This document shows positions 46,401-58,600 of a DNA stretch of 64,000 nucleotides, in pieces (the stretch's first letter is position 1; every line of letters starts with the position of its first letter). The DNA comes from Ahaetulla prasina (Eukaryota; Chordata; Lepidosauria; Squamata; Colubridae), in the NCBI RefSeq assembly GCF_028640845.1, contig NC_080540.1, positions 132,088,420 through 132,152,419 of the forward strand. Reading direction: 5' to 3'. A program made the translations under genes and the position numbers. The notes beneath the pieces are model-generated. The model ran no database searches, was not told the origin of the DNA, and was given only the letters and a program-made list of their open reading frames with translations.

Positions 46401-49400
46401 ATGACATACAAATATTAAAATAAATAAGGTAGAGCTTCAGATGCACAGATTGAAGGAGGAGACTGAGGATGCAGTCAGCAAGGAAGACAGGATGAGTGAA
46501 GGATGGTTATGGAGTGGAAGCCAAGCATGGAGGATAAAAAGGAGACAGATATGCCAGAGATCATGACATGCAGACGTTAAAGAAGCAACCCTAGCCAAAT
46601 AACAATTTAATGGGTTTCAAAGTCTGTTTTTGTTTAGCATTTAAAATGGCATGCTTGAATTATAAAAGAAAACTGCTTGTACAGGTATTTTTAGATTCCA
46701 GGAAATTTTTAATTCCATCCCCATTCATCTTAATCATATAATTGCTCATTCTGATCTAATGCTCTCCCTAGCGGCCATGCTAGCTTAGAATTTGGGGAGT
46801 TGTGGTCCGAACACAATTGAAAAGGCACCGAATTGGAAAAGGCTGCTGTATAAAACCATACTCAAAAGGACAGCAGAATATGTAGGCCAAAAAAAGATAA
46901 CTACATTCTGAGCTACTGTGGGCAGGGGGAAATGTTTTTGGATCAAAAGAGCTGGAAGAGTGACTATCCTGAAGGAAATAGTGCCAAATTATGAAATAGT
47001 AACTTATGTTTAGTGTCTCTCTTGGATTTTTTTTAAAGATAAGCCTGTTTTCATCCTTGCTTTTTCAGGCTCTGGTCGAGCTGCAGCTTCACACAGGTGT
47101 CCAGGTTCAAGTGCTTGCAAGCTGGAAGGAGTTTGGAGAATTTGCTAGTATGTTCACTAAAGCTGTGGCTGAAGCCCCATTCAAGTGAGTGAGAACCGAA
47201 GAGTATACGTATAGTCTCTAAGCCTATCTTGTGTACCATTTGCATACATTCCTGGACAAGATTTGCTCATGGTCACTTGCGTTTTAATCATTCCTGATTG
47301 GACTATTGCAGCATCTGTACATGGTGCTGCACTAGAAGAGCACCTGGAAGCTTCAGTTGGTCCAGAATGCAATGGTGCATGGACTGATGAGTGCAGCTTA
47401 TTATATCTATGTGATATGGCCAGTGGTGGGATTCAAATAATTTAACAACCGGTTCTCTGCCCTAATGATTTCTTCTAACAACCAGTTTGCCAAACTGCTC
47501 AGAAAGTTAACAACCGGTTCTCCCGAAGTGGTGCAAACTGGCTGAATCCCACCACTGGATATGGCTACTCCATGAGCAGCCAAGGCTCCCAAGAGCAATT
47601 CAAAGTCCTGGTTATCAGCATTAAAGCTGTACTCGATGTAAGACTTTCTCCCAGGAGCACCCCATATACCCACATGAGGCAGCCATGCTCCAGATTCCCT
47701 TTTTTTAAGACCCAAATATGATTACTTTTAGAAAAGCCATTAAGAACTACATTTTTCCCAGACATTTGTGACCAGTTGAGTAGTCTCTCTTTCTTCCTTT
47801 CATTGTCATGCTTGGTTTCTATATTATATTTTGGGTTGCTTTTTTAAAGTTAGCTGTTTTTTTTCTGTTTATTCTCTTTGTTGTATACTGCCTGCTCAAT
47901 TGTTTGAGTTGGCAGCCCTAAAAAATCCATTAAATAAATACATTGTGAATTCCTGGCACATTTGCCGTAATCTGCAGCTCAGTCCCACTTTATTTTATTT
48001 CTGATTTTCTACCTCAATCATCTTTGTCCATTTCACAAGGAAAGTCTTGGTGTCACTGCGCACTATAGATGCTTTAAGAAAGGGGTTATTTACATCAAAA
48101 TAATACTCAGCCTTCCACCCTTTATAAGGTAGGTAAAATGAGGACCCAGATTGTTGGGGGGGCAATAAGTTGACTTTGTAAAAAAAAAAATATACAAATA
48201 GAATGAGACTATTGCCTTATACATTGTAAGCCGCCCTGAGTCTTCGGAGAAGGGCGGGGTATAAATGTAAACAAACAAAAAAAAGTAGCAATTAAGATGT
48301 AGGCAAAGTAATGAAGCATGTGTTTGCCATGTGTTTTAGAAGAGAGACAAGTATGGCCCATATTGGAAATCTATCTTGTGCTTAACTGTTGAAGCAATCC
48401 AATTCCTTGAAATATCATTCCGTCAAACATAGTGCCCGACTTCAAATGTTCCATCTGTATGAAGATCCCTCTTCTAGCTTCTCATTTCCACACAGAGCAA
48501 CCGAAACATCACAAGAGATGGTTCGTTTCAATATTTTGCCACAATTTCTTCCTTGTTGTTTTTCGTAGAAAGGAAAAAAATAAAACCAGCTTCTCCTTCT
48601 GCCTCGAGGGAGACTGGTGTAGAGGTGTGAAGGTGGATCGTAGTGGAAAAGGACTGCTTCAGGTATGGAAGAGACAGATTCAGCAATTCAACCGAGTCAG
48701 TCTGGAGATGGCCAGTGCCGTTGTAGCCCGGTACCCTTCTCCTCTGCTTCTGATGCAGGCAAGGCTTTACATTTCTATAATAAGGTATATTCAGTGTGTG
48801 CATGCCAATTCATATCCAGCTAGTAAAAGAAATTTAAAATCTCATGCTGAAATTCTCAGACGGTGCAAGAAAAAAAGACTTTCACATAGAAAACCTACAT
48901 TTTGGAAATAAATTGATGTTTGCTTTTCATATATTCTGCTGGATGATATTCCAGTACTTCAGAGCCATTGACAAAACTATAGTCCTCAACATACAACCAC
49001 AATGGAGCCTGATCGTTGTTAAGCGAGACAGTTATTGAGTTTTGCTTCACTTTACATCTTTTCTTCCCACAGTTGTTAAGTGAATCATTGCAGTTAAGTT
49101 AGTAACACAGTTGCCGAGTTCCCCATTGACTTTCTGGACGGTCACAAAAGGTGATTTACATGACTTTAGGGCGCTGCAACCCTCATAAATATGAACTAGT
49201 TGCCAAGCATCCAAATTTTGATTACATGAGCATGGGGATCCTGCAACAGTTGTGTGAAAAGCGGTCATAGGTCACTTTTTCAGTGCTACTGTAATTTTGA
49301 AGTGTCACTAAACGAATGGTCGTAAGTCGAGAACTACCTATGTAATTACACAGATGTTACATTTAATTGTGCTTCAAGAGAGCTTATTCGCTAAGCAAGC

Positions 49401-49854
49401 AGATACAGTATCATCCTAAAAAGATGACCTAACTTGTTGGTCCCATTATTGTTAGTCAGCTATGCATATGTGATTCTAGACTTCATGTCACCAGTTTCCA
49501 TGGAATGATTGAAGTTGGAAAAATTGCTGCTTCTGAGCTAGGAATTGAATTTCACACTACTTTCCTTTTCCATCCTCTCTGCCTGAGACATTTATCATAG
49601 GTGTCAAAACAATTATGAACTATCCAACAGAACATGTGTGTTTTACTTATAATGTTTTGTATTCTGGCTGCATCCAGGCTTATGATAGTCACACTTCAGA
49701 GCAGGAGCGACGCAACCTTCTTGCGGAGGTCCCCGTCCGTCGTGGCGATGGAGTGACGACAACAATGAGGCGAGTTGGTCCAGACCTCTCCAAACGGATT
49801 TATTTGCAGATGACTTCTCGTAATCCTGACCTTTCCCTGGACGTTACTGGTTGA
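42588..49854 (+). CDS. EME1: Essential meiotic structure-specific endonuclease subunit EME1, complete coding set
   Basis: Eight coding exons (42588-43407, 43460-43617, 43816-43905, 45134-45246, 46108-46246, 47069-47184, 48569-48758 and 49678-49854) join in frame to about 600 residues; human EME1 is about 570-580. EME1 is the non-catalytic partner of MUS81. The nuclear heterodimer cuts 3'-flaps, stalled forks and nicked Holliday junctions. An N-terminal acidic, Ser-rich disordered region ([13 protein letters not shown], a run of six Glu) is followed by a basic coiled segment ([20 protein letters not shown]) and the nuclease-like fold ([41 protein letters not shown]). The C-terminal tandem helix-hairpin-helix is [17 protein letters not shown] and [19 protein letters not shown]. 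The start is either Met at 42588 or at 42603; the second aligns about as well. It shares its promoter region with MRPL27 and ends tail to tail with LRRC59. Confidence 0.95.
43460..43617 (+). CDS. EME1: EME1 coding exon 2
   Basis: Acceptor ctttcttag, donor acacag|gtatga, 158 bp. It encodes [13 protein letters not shown] to [12 protein letters not shown]. The intron before it is only 52 bp. Confidence 0.9.
43816..43905 (+). CDS. EME1: EME1 coding exon 3
   Basis: Acceptor gtttgaag, donor agcag|gtaaga, 90 bp, phase 0. It encodes [18 protein letters not shown] to IHNGKQ, matching the human WVEEPTVLVLL block. Confidence 0.9.
44466..44701 (-). mobile_element. Sauria-type SINE in an EME1 intron (inverted)
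   Basis: Minus-sense 'gagccgagatggtgcagtgg' head and 'taagtgctattgcta' tail, with the core 'atgaggacccaaattgttgg'. Same family as 10797 and 60786. Confidence 0.85.
45134..45246 (+). CDS. EME1: EME1 coding exon 4
   Basis: Acceptor catttttgcag, donor ttcag|gttaaa, 113 bp. It encodes [20 protein letters not shown]. Confidence 0.9.
45306..45583. mobile_element. TIR DNA transposon ('taccgtat ... aagacgcacc')
   Basis: Termini are taccgtataagacgcacc (left, with a small internal deletion) and aaggtgcgtcttatagtctg, then aaaaatacggta (right). They are inverted and flanked by ta. It is non-coding. A single-ended relative is at 14344. Confidence 0.7.
45584..46107. other. EME1: EME1 intron, unassigned
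   Basis: No repeat or extra exon is recognised. Confidence 0.4.
46108..46246 (+). CDS. EME1: EME1 coding exon 5
   Basis: Acceptor gtgttctcag, donor gaagaa|gtaagt, 139 bp. It encodes the Lys/Gln-rich insert [15 protein letters not shown] and ends in LSRLDVEE. A second AG six bases downstream would lose the frame. Confidence 0.85.
46247..47068. other. EME1: EME1 intron, unassigned
   Basis: No repeat or extra exon is recognised. Confidence 0.4.
47069..47184 (+). CDS. EME1: EME1 coding exon 6
   Basis: Acceptor ctttttcag, donor ttcaa|gtgagt, 116 bp. It encodes [16 protein letters not shown] and [10 protein letters not shown]. Confidence 0.95.
47255..47945 (+). pseudogene. Fragment of the long-LINE family, split by a MITE
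   Basis: 'gactattgcagcatctgtac' and 'ctggaagcttcagttggtcc' correspond to the DYCNALYMG and LQLVQNA region of the ORF at 16011. After the MITE, 'caaagtcctggttatcagc' corresponds to FKVLVIIFKAL. The tail ends 'ccattaaataaata'. It is heavily mutated. Confidence 0.7.
47413..47565. mobile_element. Palindromic hAT MITE with perfect TSD
   Basis: The element at 47421-47557, cagtggtgggattc to gaatcccaccactg, has inner 'aacaaccggttct' blocks in direct order and is flanked by gatatggc on both sides. It is nested in the LINE fragment within an EME1 intron. Confidence 0.9.
48104..48285 (+). mobile_element. 5'-truncated tRNA-SINE with LINE-like tail
   Basis: Shares 'aatgaggacccagattgttg' and the tail 'taagccgccctgagtcttc' with the SINE at 36733. 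The tRNA head is missing. Confidence 0.75.
48569..48758 (+). CDS. EME1: EME1 coding exon 7, followed by a GC donor
   Basis: Acceptor gtttttcgtag, 190 bp. It encodes [24 protein letters not shown] and [18 protein letters not shown]. The coding alignment fixes the end at atgcag|gcaagg, a GC instead of a GT donor. Confidence 0.9.
48979..49338. mobile_element. Palindromic 'gtagtcctcgacttacgacc' MITE in the last EME1 intron
   Basis: Left 'atagtcctcaacatacaacc' and right 'gtaagtcgagaactacct' ends with the family interior ('ccaagcatccaaattttgat'). Confidence 0.75.
49678..49854 (+). CDS. EME1: EME1 last coding exon
   Basis: Acceptor gctgcatccag, 177 bp including TGA. It encodes [36 protein letters not shown] and ends LSLDVTG. 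Confidence 0.95.
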   Translation, partial: AYDSHTSEQERRNLLAEVPVRRGDGVTTTMRRVGPDLSKRIYLQMTSRNPDLSLDVTG

Positions 49855-50133
49855 ACTTAAAAGTGTGGATTTCTGTAAAATTCTACTTAAGCAACTTTAA
49901 AAAACATAATTACTTCTTCTAAATTAAACTTTTCTGACGCTAGTGCTTGGATCTCAATCTAAACTCTGATTTTTTTTTATCCTGCGGAAATCTTCTGAAA
50001 ACCCATTTGTGAAGATAAACAATTTGATGGAAATTAAAAACTGAAGTTCTTTTCCTGTGTAATACATTATAAATTTTAGAGGGCTCTTTTAAAAGGTAAA
50101 AATTATCTGAAACCTATGAGCTGAATGGCTTCC

Positions 50134-50139
50134 AATAAA
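50134..50139 (+). terminator. EME1 polyadenylation signal
   Basis: AATAAA 280 bp after the stop codon, the first canonical signal downstream. Confidence 0.6.
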
Positions 50140-51007
50140 CAAGCGAAACATTTCATTTCCTTAACTTAGCATTATTTACTATTGTTTTAGAAAGTATATT
50201 TGAAGATAGCTGTGTACACTCCTCGGAACGTAGTAAGTCTAGCATATAAAGAATTCAGTAAACAACATTTGTCAGGTAAAAGCTTTTGAACTGCAGTTCT
50301 GCTAAGTGATTCTGGAATGCCTCATCCAGCAAACTTTGGCATATCTATTTTACATGCTCTTTCCTCATTTTGAACCAAGTTATCAAACTATGCATTCTTC
50401 CCTCGCACACATTATTGACTCCTGAAATGAATGTTAAATTATATAGTTTCTCAATGCAGGAACCTGTACTCTGTAGAAGTCTGTATAAATGCAAATTACA
50501 AAAAAGAGTCTGGAGGGCATAGTTTCTAAAGAGATAGGTGGCACAGGTACCACTTCCATACTATGGTTCTCATTATAGATGTTACAGAATTTTCTCTAAC
50601 CCGCATTTATGCTCTTAAATTCTCACCATTTCAGTCTTATTAATACACATCTATCTAGAAGCTTCAATGGCTTTAGTTTTATCCTAAATTGACTGCTTTA
50701 GAGCAAAATCTAAAATAGCTGAACTTCAGATAGCAAAAGAAATATTGTCGTAAGAACAGCTGACAAAAGTTTTTGCTAAGTTCAACCATAATACAATTTT
50801 CACTTACCATGTTGAGGCTGCCTCAATGTAATTTGTTCAGTAATTTAGAGATATGTATCTAATCTATGGTCTGTTAACATCTAATCTTTGGGTACACCAT
50901 TGATAGAACCTTGCCAATTTGTTCTTTGGTCTTCAACAAAATCAGAGAATGTAGATGTCTACCAAAAGATTATATTTTGGCAGATGCAAAAGTATGTATT
51001 TGTTTCT
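50140..51007. other. Intergenic sequence between convergent EME1 and LRRC59
   Basis: AT-rich, with no repeat recognised. Long LRRC59 3' UTR isoforms could extend into it. Confidence 0.4.
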
Positions 51008-51301
51008 ATCTAGAGCAGTGGTTTCCAACGTGGGGCCCACGCCTCACAGGGGGGCAATTTGATTTTTAATGGGGGCAATTGGAACCTTGTTTAAACCAAG
51101 TTAATGGCCTTTTAGGCTTCCTCCGCATGAGTAGGAGTTCACTTTTTGAATAGTAAGAATTATATGTCACGAGGGGTGGGGTCAGGATTTTAGAGATGCT
51201 TAGGTAGCATGTGAAACGATGCCCACCATGGTCTGCAGAAAAACTTCTTTCCATGGAAGTTGTTCCTAGTGCTCAAAAGATTGGGGGCCTCTGCTCTAGA
51301 G
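51008..51301. mobile_element. hAT-like element
   Basis: Left terminus cagtggtttccaacg (51016), right terminus gggggcctctg (51293), flanks atctagag / ctctagag (6 of 8). Confidence 0.6.
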
Positions 51302-51743
51302 AATATTAAGGCTGTAGCTATACCAAAAAGTGGGGAAACATTTTGAAAGAAGGCACTGGCAAATCATGTTCATATTGTTCATGAAGTCACCAGGAGTCAA
51401 ACTGGATTTGAAGGAGTCTTTATGTAACAATAAACTTTGCTCTCAATTATATGGATGATTTAGCCATCTAGTATAATGGTTTCCATAATGAATATCTTTG
51501 CTGGAATGGTAATATGCAAAGGCTGTGCATAGTAAAGCTTTTTATAATGGCAAGCTAGCTTCACTAGATAGGCAGTCTTTTCTACAGATCAGAAGTCTAT
51601 GGTTTGCAGGCTCCACTCTGGAGGAAGAAAACGTTGTTTATCAAAAAGAACTGCAAAATGATACAGTAAAGAAGATCTGGGCCATATTTCGATTCTGTTT
51701 AAAGCCACCATTGCAAAACAAATGAAAGTGATTTTCACCAGAG

Positions 51744-51749
51744 TTTAAT
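51744..51749 (-). terminator. Possible LRRC59 polyadenylation signal (variant)
   Basis: ATTAAA in minus sense about 75 bp after the LRRC59 stop codon. No AATAAA is seen close by, and the true 3' UTR may be longer. Confidence 0.35.
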
Positions 51750-51823
51750 TCCATAGGAATTCTGGCTATGTTAATGGGGGGGGGGGAAGCAGGAAGCAAG
51801 AGTCCTTCAGAGCTCAGGCAGCA

Positions 51824-52065
51824 TTATTGCTGTGAGTTTGGCTGCAGTATATTTTGAAAAATTTCACGACTTGGTAAAAAGGTTAATGCATCCTCATACA
51901 GCGTGTTCACACTGACACACAGTGGCTGGTGCTGTAGCTCTGTAACCCTACAAACAGCCAGAGCGCTCAGGGCACCTAACAGGAGAAGCAGAAACATCTT
52001 CAGCAAAATTCTAGACCAAGAGCGTTCCTTTTTCAGTGGATGTGACAGATGGGAAACAGAGGGTT
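51824..52065 (-). CDS. LRRC59: LRRC59 last exon (membrane anchor, stop)
   Basis: Acceptor tttgttttacag, 242 bp, stop TAA at 51826-51824. It encodes a basic stretch [14 protein letters not shown], the hydrophobic anchor, and [20 protein letters not shown]. Confidence 0.95.
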
Positions 52066-52569
52066 CTGTAAAACAAACAAACAATGGGAACAAGAATGTG
52101 GTATTAAACTGACCGCCAAATAAAAATAAATTCCATGCTAAGCAGAAAAATTAATTTTGCCTCAGATCTAACTCCATAAATTCAAAGTACATCCAGTGTG
52201 AAATCATCTCTTGCTATTTAAATAACACAAAGCATAGCAAGTAAATTAACTGGACTCTTCATGTTTAACTGATCCTATCAAGGCAAACATATGAGGGTTG
52301 TTAAATTCAATCCAAATAGTTCAGGGAACCTTCATATTCAGCCAAGATCTTTCTGTACTTTAAGACTTCTGCTGCCCAGAGAATGAGTGCTGTGATATCA
52401 GTTTAATTGGCACTGTTTCCTAATGGCTAACTTATTAGCCTTGCTGATGCAAAAAATAAAAGGCTAATATTAAGGCTAAATTATATAACCACAATCTACT
52501 TCTCAGTTCTGAGAGCTGGCATCAGAAAGAGACGGGGCAAATAAAACATCTCAGTAGATATGTGGATTA

Positions 52570-52601
<32 letters not shown>

Positions 52602-55600
52602 TTGCCATTTTTGGATTCATCCCCCTTATGGGTTTTCAGCTGTCTGTAGATTATTAAAGACATATATGTGCTGTGTCCTTGTTAGTCTTTCTGTGACGAC
52701 ATAGATAACAAACTTAGTCGTGATAATTTCTTCCCTATTTCAGATAATTCTTATATTTCTTTACGCAAGCACATTATTTTCTTACTTTGATTTTCACCCG
52801 TTTCTCTTCTTTGTTGTGTTGTCATTTTCTGCTTTGCAATTCTAAGGGCATCATACTCTCTTCTCCGACGTTCTTTCTCTTCAGCCTTCTCCCGCTTACG
52901 TAGTTCCCTTTCTTGAGCCTCTCTCGCTTGCCGCTCTGCTTCGCGCTTCTTCTCGAGCTCTGCACACAACCATAAACCAAAAATATTTGCTTTAGAAGAC
53001 TGCCCCTTCATACTGCTCTATCCAATCAGGAGAAACAGGCATTGCAAATTTATCTCAAATAAGAAAGCTGCATTTACCAAAAAGGCTCTCCTGTATTTGC
53101 ATCCTGCACAACCAAGGTTGCCTGCAAGGCAAGTCTTATCAATTTCCATGCTGTAATATAGGAAGTATTGAGAACACAGAGTAGTGGTGTTAGCTTCTCT
53201 TCGCCATTCACCAGCCAAATCAACTCTTCAATACATAGCCGTTTTGTAAAGTAGACCTCAACTTGTGACCAGAATTGAGAAATTTGTTAAGTGAGTTTTG
53301 TCCCATTTTACAACTTTTCTTGCCACATTTGTTAAGTGAATTACTGCAATTATTAGATTAGTCACATGGTTGTTAAGTGAATCTGGTTTCACATTGACTG
53401 CTTGTCAGGTCGCAAAAGGAGATCACATACAGTAACTGCAGGACATGGCAACCATCATAAATATGAACCAATTGCCAAGCATCCAAATGTAAATCACGTG
53501 ACTATAGGGATGATCCTGCAATAAATGTGAAAAACAGTCATAAATCATTTTTTTTCAGTGCCATTGTAATTCTGAACTGTCACTAAATGAACTGTTACAA
53601 GTCGAGGACTACCTGTACGGCATACTATCAATAAAAAACACTGAAAAGAGTTTGTTTATGCTAAAATGGCAGTGCCAATCTTCTACTGCAAAAATGTATC
53701 CCTACGATTTATATTGATATTGTTTCCTGATTGCTTATTTGTTCCCTATTACTATCATTAAGTGTTGTGCCTTATGATTCTTGATAAAGGTATCTTTTTT
53801 TTAATGTACACTGAGAGCATACGCACCAAGGCAAATTCCTTGTGCCTCCAATCACACTTGGCCAATAAAAAATTCTATTCTATTCTATTCTATTCTAGTC
53901 TAGTCTAGTCTAGTCTATTCTATTCTAGTCTAGTCTAGTCTACTCTAGTCTAGTCTAGTCTAGTCTAGTCTAATTTTATCACTCAGCGAAGCTGTGTTTA
54001 TCTTTCCGCAAGGCACTAAAGCCTCATTTGGCTAGCTGCTTCTTGCTCCTCTGAATAAAGATGTGCTACCCACAGTGTGATATTTACAGCTTTCAAACCC
54101 CCACAATTCATACCACTGAAACTCAGCAGCAAAATGGCTGGATTTTGTGGTATAATTTTGACCAGATGAAAAGAAAAAAATGGTATAGTTTGCCAAGGAG
54201 AAGCCTTCTGCTCCCATTGTTAACCTTTTGCAAAAGCAACAGCCATTAGATAGAAGACAGAAATTTGTCAATTCAGAATGGTAACTGGAAAGTTAATGAA
54301 TATATTGGGGGCAACCATGAAGAGAACCCCTCAAATCTCTGGAATAGAAAGGACATATAAGGCATCTGAAAGGACATGAGACATTTGAAGTAGTCCTTCA
54401 TCTGTATGAATGGGTAGGCACCGAGTTCCCATCTGAAACAACTTGGTGCATTTATTATGTCAAGGAGTTCCATTTCTGTAAATTAAATACAAGTAGGTTC
54501 CCTATTTAGGAATGATGTAATAATAGGGGAGGCAGGAATATTGTATCCAGCACAATCAAGAGGACAGTCAGGTACACTCCCCCCCCACAAAAAAAAACTA
54601 AGAAGTAAAAGGCTGTTAATTCAAGAGAAAAGCCTATAAAAATAGCACAAATAACCTAAAGTAGTTATTATTTTTTTAAAAAGCCATGTACCAAATTTTG
54701 CTTTGGAACAGAAGGCTATTTTAAGGGGGTGCTTTAATCTCAGCTTGAATTGTTTAAGAATTACTTAAGAATGTTAATCTCTCTTGTGACTAATCATTAC
54801 CTATTAAAGAAGTGGGAGGAAGTGAGGGATTGTGTAAGAAAATTTATTTTATTCAAGATCTTAATAACAGATTTCATTCTTAAGCGTGAAAATGACCTGG
54901 ATGGTGCTAGTGAAAGTCATTCAAGTGCCCTCTCTGACAAGACTAAGTGAAATAGTCAACAGTTTATTGAAGGACTGTGTGAGAGAGGGAGGGGGAGAGG
55001 GAGAGGGGGGGGGTGGGATGGGTGGGTGAGAGAGAGAGAGAGAGAGATGGCACAAAAATAAAAATATGCTGCCAATAACATTCTGACTACACATGATGAA
55101 AAATCTCCTGTTCCCAGTCATATAAAATGTTTAGATGAAAAGGTATTAACAATTGAAACATACTAATACTTTGTCACAGTCAAATATCTTTCAGCCAAAC
55201 TACAAGAGAGTTCAGCTTGGGTGGGGAAAAGTACTGTATCTTATAGACAGCAAATGACTGTTCTATTCTACAGAACAAATTATATCTACAACCTTAACTT
55301 TGTGAGTATGTGCAATGTGTCTGTATCACCTTGGAAAAAAGTATTGTAACTTGGAGGCTGTAGCTGCCCTTTGTACTCCAGCAAACAGATTGCACCAACA
55401 ACCTCCATTTTTTTCTGTGTATCTGTCAGCAACTCAATATAATCCTTTATATATAGTAGCAGCCACACTGGATTTGAACAAATATCTACTGTCTATCATG
55501 TGTACTCAATTTTTCTACCAATTAGTCCAATTAAGAAGGCAGAATGACCTCAAGGATAACATAACCTGACTTCCCACAATTCATGTTCTTCTCACTGATT

Positions 55601-58600
55601 ACATAATAATGACTTAAATTAAAGTTGCAATACTGAAGCAACTGGAAAGCAACACAAAAAGAAGAAATGTATATCAAATTCTTTAGACATTTGCTTCAGT
55701 TACCATCATTTAATTTATGTAGTGCCAAGGAACTGATCTCTGATACCAGTTTTGAGATGAATCATCACAGGGTGAATTAAAACACTTCACATGTGAACAC
55801 TTGATAAAATTGTTAAGCGTGGGATGGGAAGGAAACCATTCTCTCAAACAGGGCATTGACCCTGGATAATCTCCATTCTATATACTGATGTAAAAAATCT
55901 CCACTTCTCAAATGCAATCAATGCATCTTCAATATCTTTTTTAAACTTATATTAATTAGCTTGTATTAAACATATATTAATCAGCTTGTAGAGGAAGAAA
56001 ATATGGTGCAGAGTAAAAAATGCCTGTGTTACCTTCCTAACCTTTGGAAGGGCATCCCATCTCTCCCATCCGGCATGTAAAACCCACACACAACACCAAA
56101 AACCCCACACTCGATCCACACTTACAAGCAAGTCACAGAGTTAATTTGTTAAAGGAAGTGAGGAAGATAGATCTAGAGTACAGATATAAGCATACTAGAA
56201 AAAAAGAATGTAGATAAGTCAGAATTAATAGGAAATAATGATTTATAATACAGAAAACATATACCAAAGAGCTTGGTGTTAACTCAATTTTGTGAGAAAA
56301 TGCTTGCTTCACTGGTAATAAGCCCCATTTGAGTTAAAAACTTATCCTGTGTAAATGAGTTGTGTCATTCCCCAAAGAAAGCCCACATCACAAAATGAAA
56401 CAGAATCGTTACATTTACCCTGTTCTTTCTGTAACTTTCGTTGCCTCTCACGATCTAATTCAGACTGGAGGACTCTCATATGCTGCAGTACCTACGAGAC
56501 ACCCATATATTAGATTTTACACATATATTAGGAGGTACACATATATTAGGTTTTACATTTACAGAACTAGGAGGAAAAGATAGCATCCTTTTCTTTAGAC
56601 GCATAGAAAACGATCTTAGAAAAGATGTTTACAAAATGGAAGTTAATCTGGCCAGTCCCAAAAGTATTTCTTAGACCAAGAGGACTTGAGAGGCCATATG
56701 CGATTTAATCCAACTCATTTCTCCACCCAAATCCATTAGTGGACACTCCCATATACAGCTACATATGCGGTGCAGATTACAATGTACCACTAATAAAAAA
56801 CAAACACATGGAGTAATGCCCACAGAGCAAATAATTTCCAATTAATGAAGCAAGTGAACAAAGTCACATATTACAAAAAGGAAGGGGAGAGGAACAAAAC
56901 CCTCAACCTTGGGGAGAATTCAATTCCAACTGAAATGTGAAAAAATCCATTTGATCCATGAGCATTTAATATTAAATTATTCTCTTGTACCAAAACTTTC
57001 AGCAGTCATTTACATAAATATCTTGATGTTTATTCTTGAATGCCAAGGAAAATAAAAGTGTGATACGATTAAGTCTTAGGCACTTCCTGCCAATGAACAT
57101 GTACTGTATCTTCCATGTCTGAAGCATTACTTAAGCATTGGAATCAAAGCCACAACACATTACATGGATTACTATAATACAAAAAACTGTATTAAGAGAA
57201 CATCTAGACTAATAATTCAAGTATATGTTATGGCAAATATATTTACTTCAAAACAGATAAATTTGGTCACCTTAAAAATCAATGTCTGTTAGGGGTACCT
57301 TGGACACAATGGCCTTGGATTGAGAGGAACTGGTGTAAGCCTCAACCTGTTTGACTAGCATCTGTCATTAACTGTTCTTGTTTGATTCTTGAAGTGGTCT
57401 CCCTCTGGCCAGGCTGCCAACCCCAGCAACCCCTGTAGGGATCTGGCTACTTTGCATGCAACTGTTAGGCCCTGGATTAAGGCTGGAATGATAGCAGGAA
57501 CCATTGAGGGAACTTGAAAAAAAGCATGTCCATAACATTTCATAAACGTTTGCTAGCATCATTCCCTGTACTTTTTCCAATGCCACAAGGGGTTATTTCC
57601 TAAAGTCCAGCACCCCTCTTAATGTTCTCTGCAGATGGAATGACTGCTCTGCAGACAGACATAGAAAAGAGCAAATTCCTACTATCACCTGCTATCAGCT
57701 GCAATGTCTGTGCAGAAAGAACGAGGGAACTCATCTTCCCTGTTAAGCCACAATTTCTGAGGAACTGAAGTTGTCACTGTCTTCTCCCTTAAGGGCAACC
57801 TGGTGAGCAGGTGTTCAGATAGTTGCAAATATGGACAAACTGAATTCTCAAGTGTCCTATCCACATCATCGCTTGGATGCCAAAACAAACTGAAGGGGAA
57901 AGGCCCTGAATTGTGGAATTGCTCCTTCCTATATGTAACTATGAGGAACATCCAGCGAGCCTGCTTAATGGGAGCCTGCAAATAGACTTTTACTTAGCTT
58001 ATAGAGGCTGGCTAATTGTCTAGAATGATAACCTCAGCTGTGGATCTTAAGCTCTCCATCCTAAAAATCTGCCATCTAATCAATCAGTTCAGCAGCTTAA
58101 GGCTTGGAATTGCTCTTAAAGACCTCCTTTGATACCTAAATACAATTAAGAGTATACTGGAATTTGTCTCCCAGGTTGATAAGCTGGCTTGTCACAGATG
58201 GTATATAGAAGGGGTCCCCAACCCCCGAGCCATGGACTGATATCAGTCTGTGGTCTGTTAGAAACCAGGCTGCACAACTGGAGTGAATGGTGAGCAAGCA
58301 AAACCACACACACACACCCCTCCCAAGTTCATGGAAAAATTGTCTTCCATGAAACCAGTCCCTGGTGCCAAAAATATTGAGGACCACTGTTATATAGCAT
58401 TTCATCCCTTATTGTTTCTCCCCAATCCCTGAAACTAGGGAAAGCAAGAATCGCCTCTGGATTTCAGTGAAGTTGGATAGTCTTCAGAAGCCATGTGTCT
58501 TTGCAAGTACTCTCTCAAGTGTGGCAAAAGGATGGCAGATGTTCGCACATCCACCCACCTAGGAGGTGGTGGGGTTAATTTGAGGAATACTTCTCATGGA

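Noticed and set aside
48432..48911. 159-codon single open frame
   Set aside because: Only 48569-48758 of it is coding; the rest is EME1 intron, fixed by alignment to EME1 and the splice sites.
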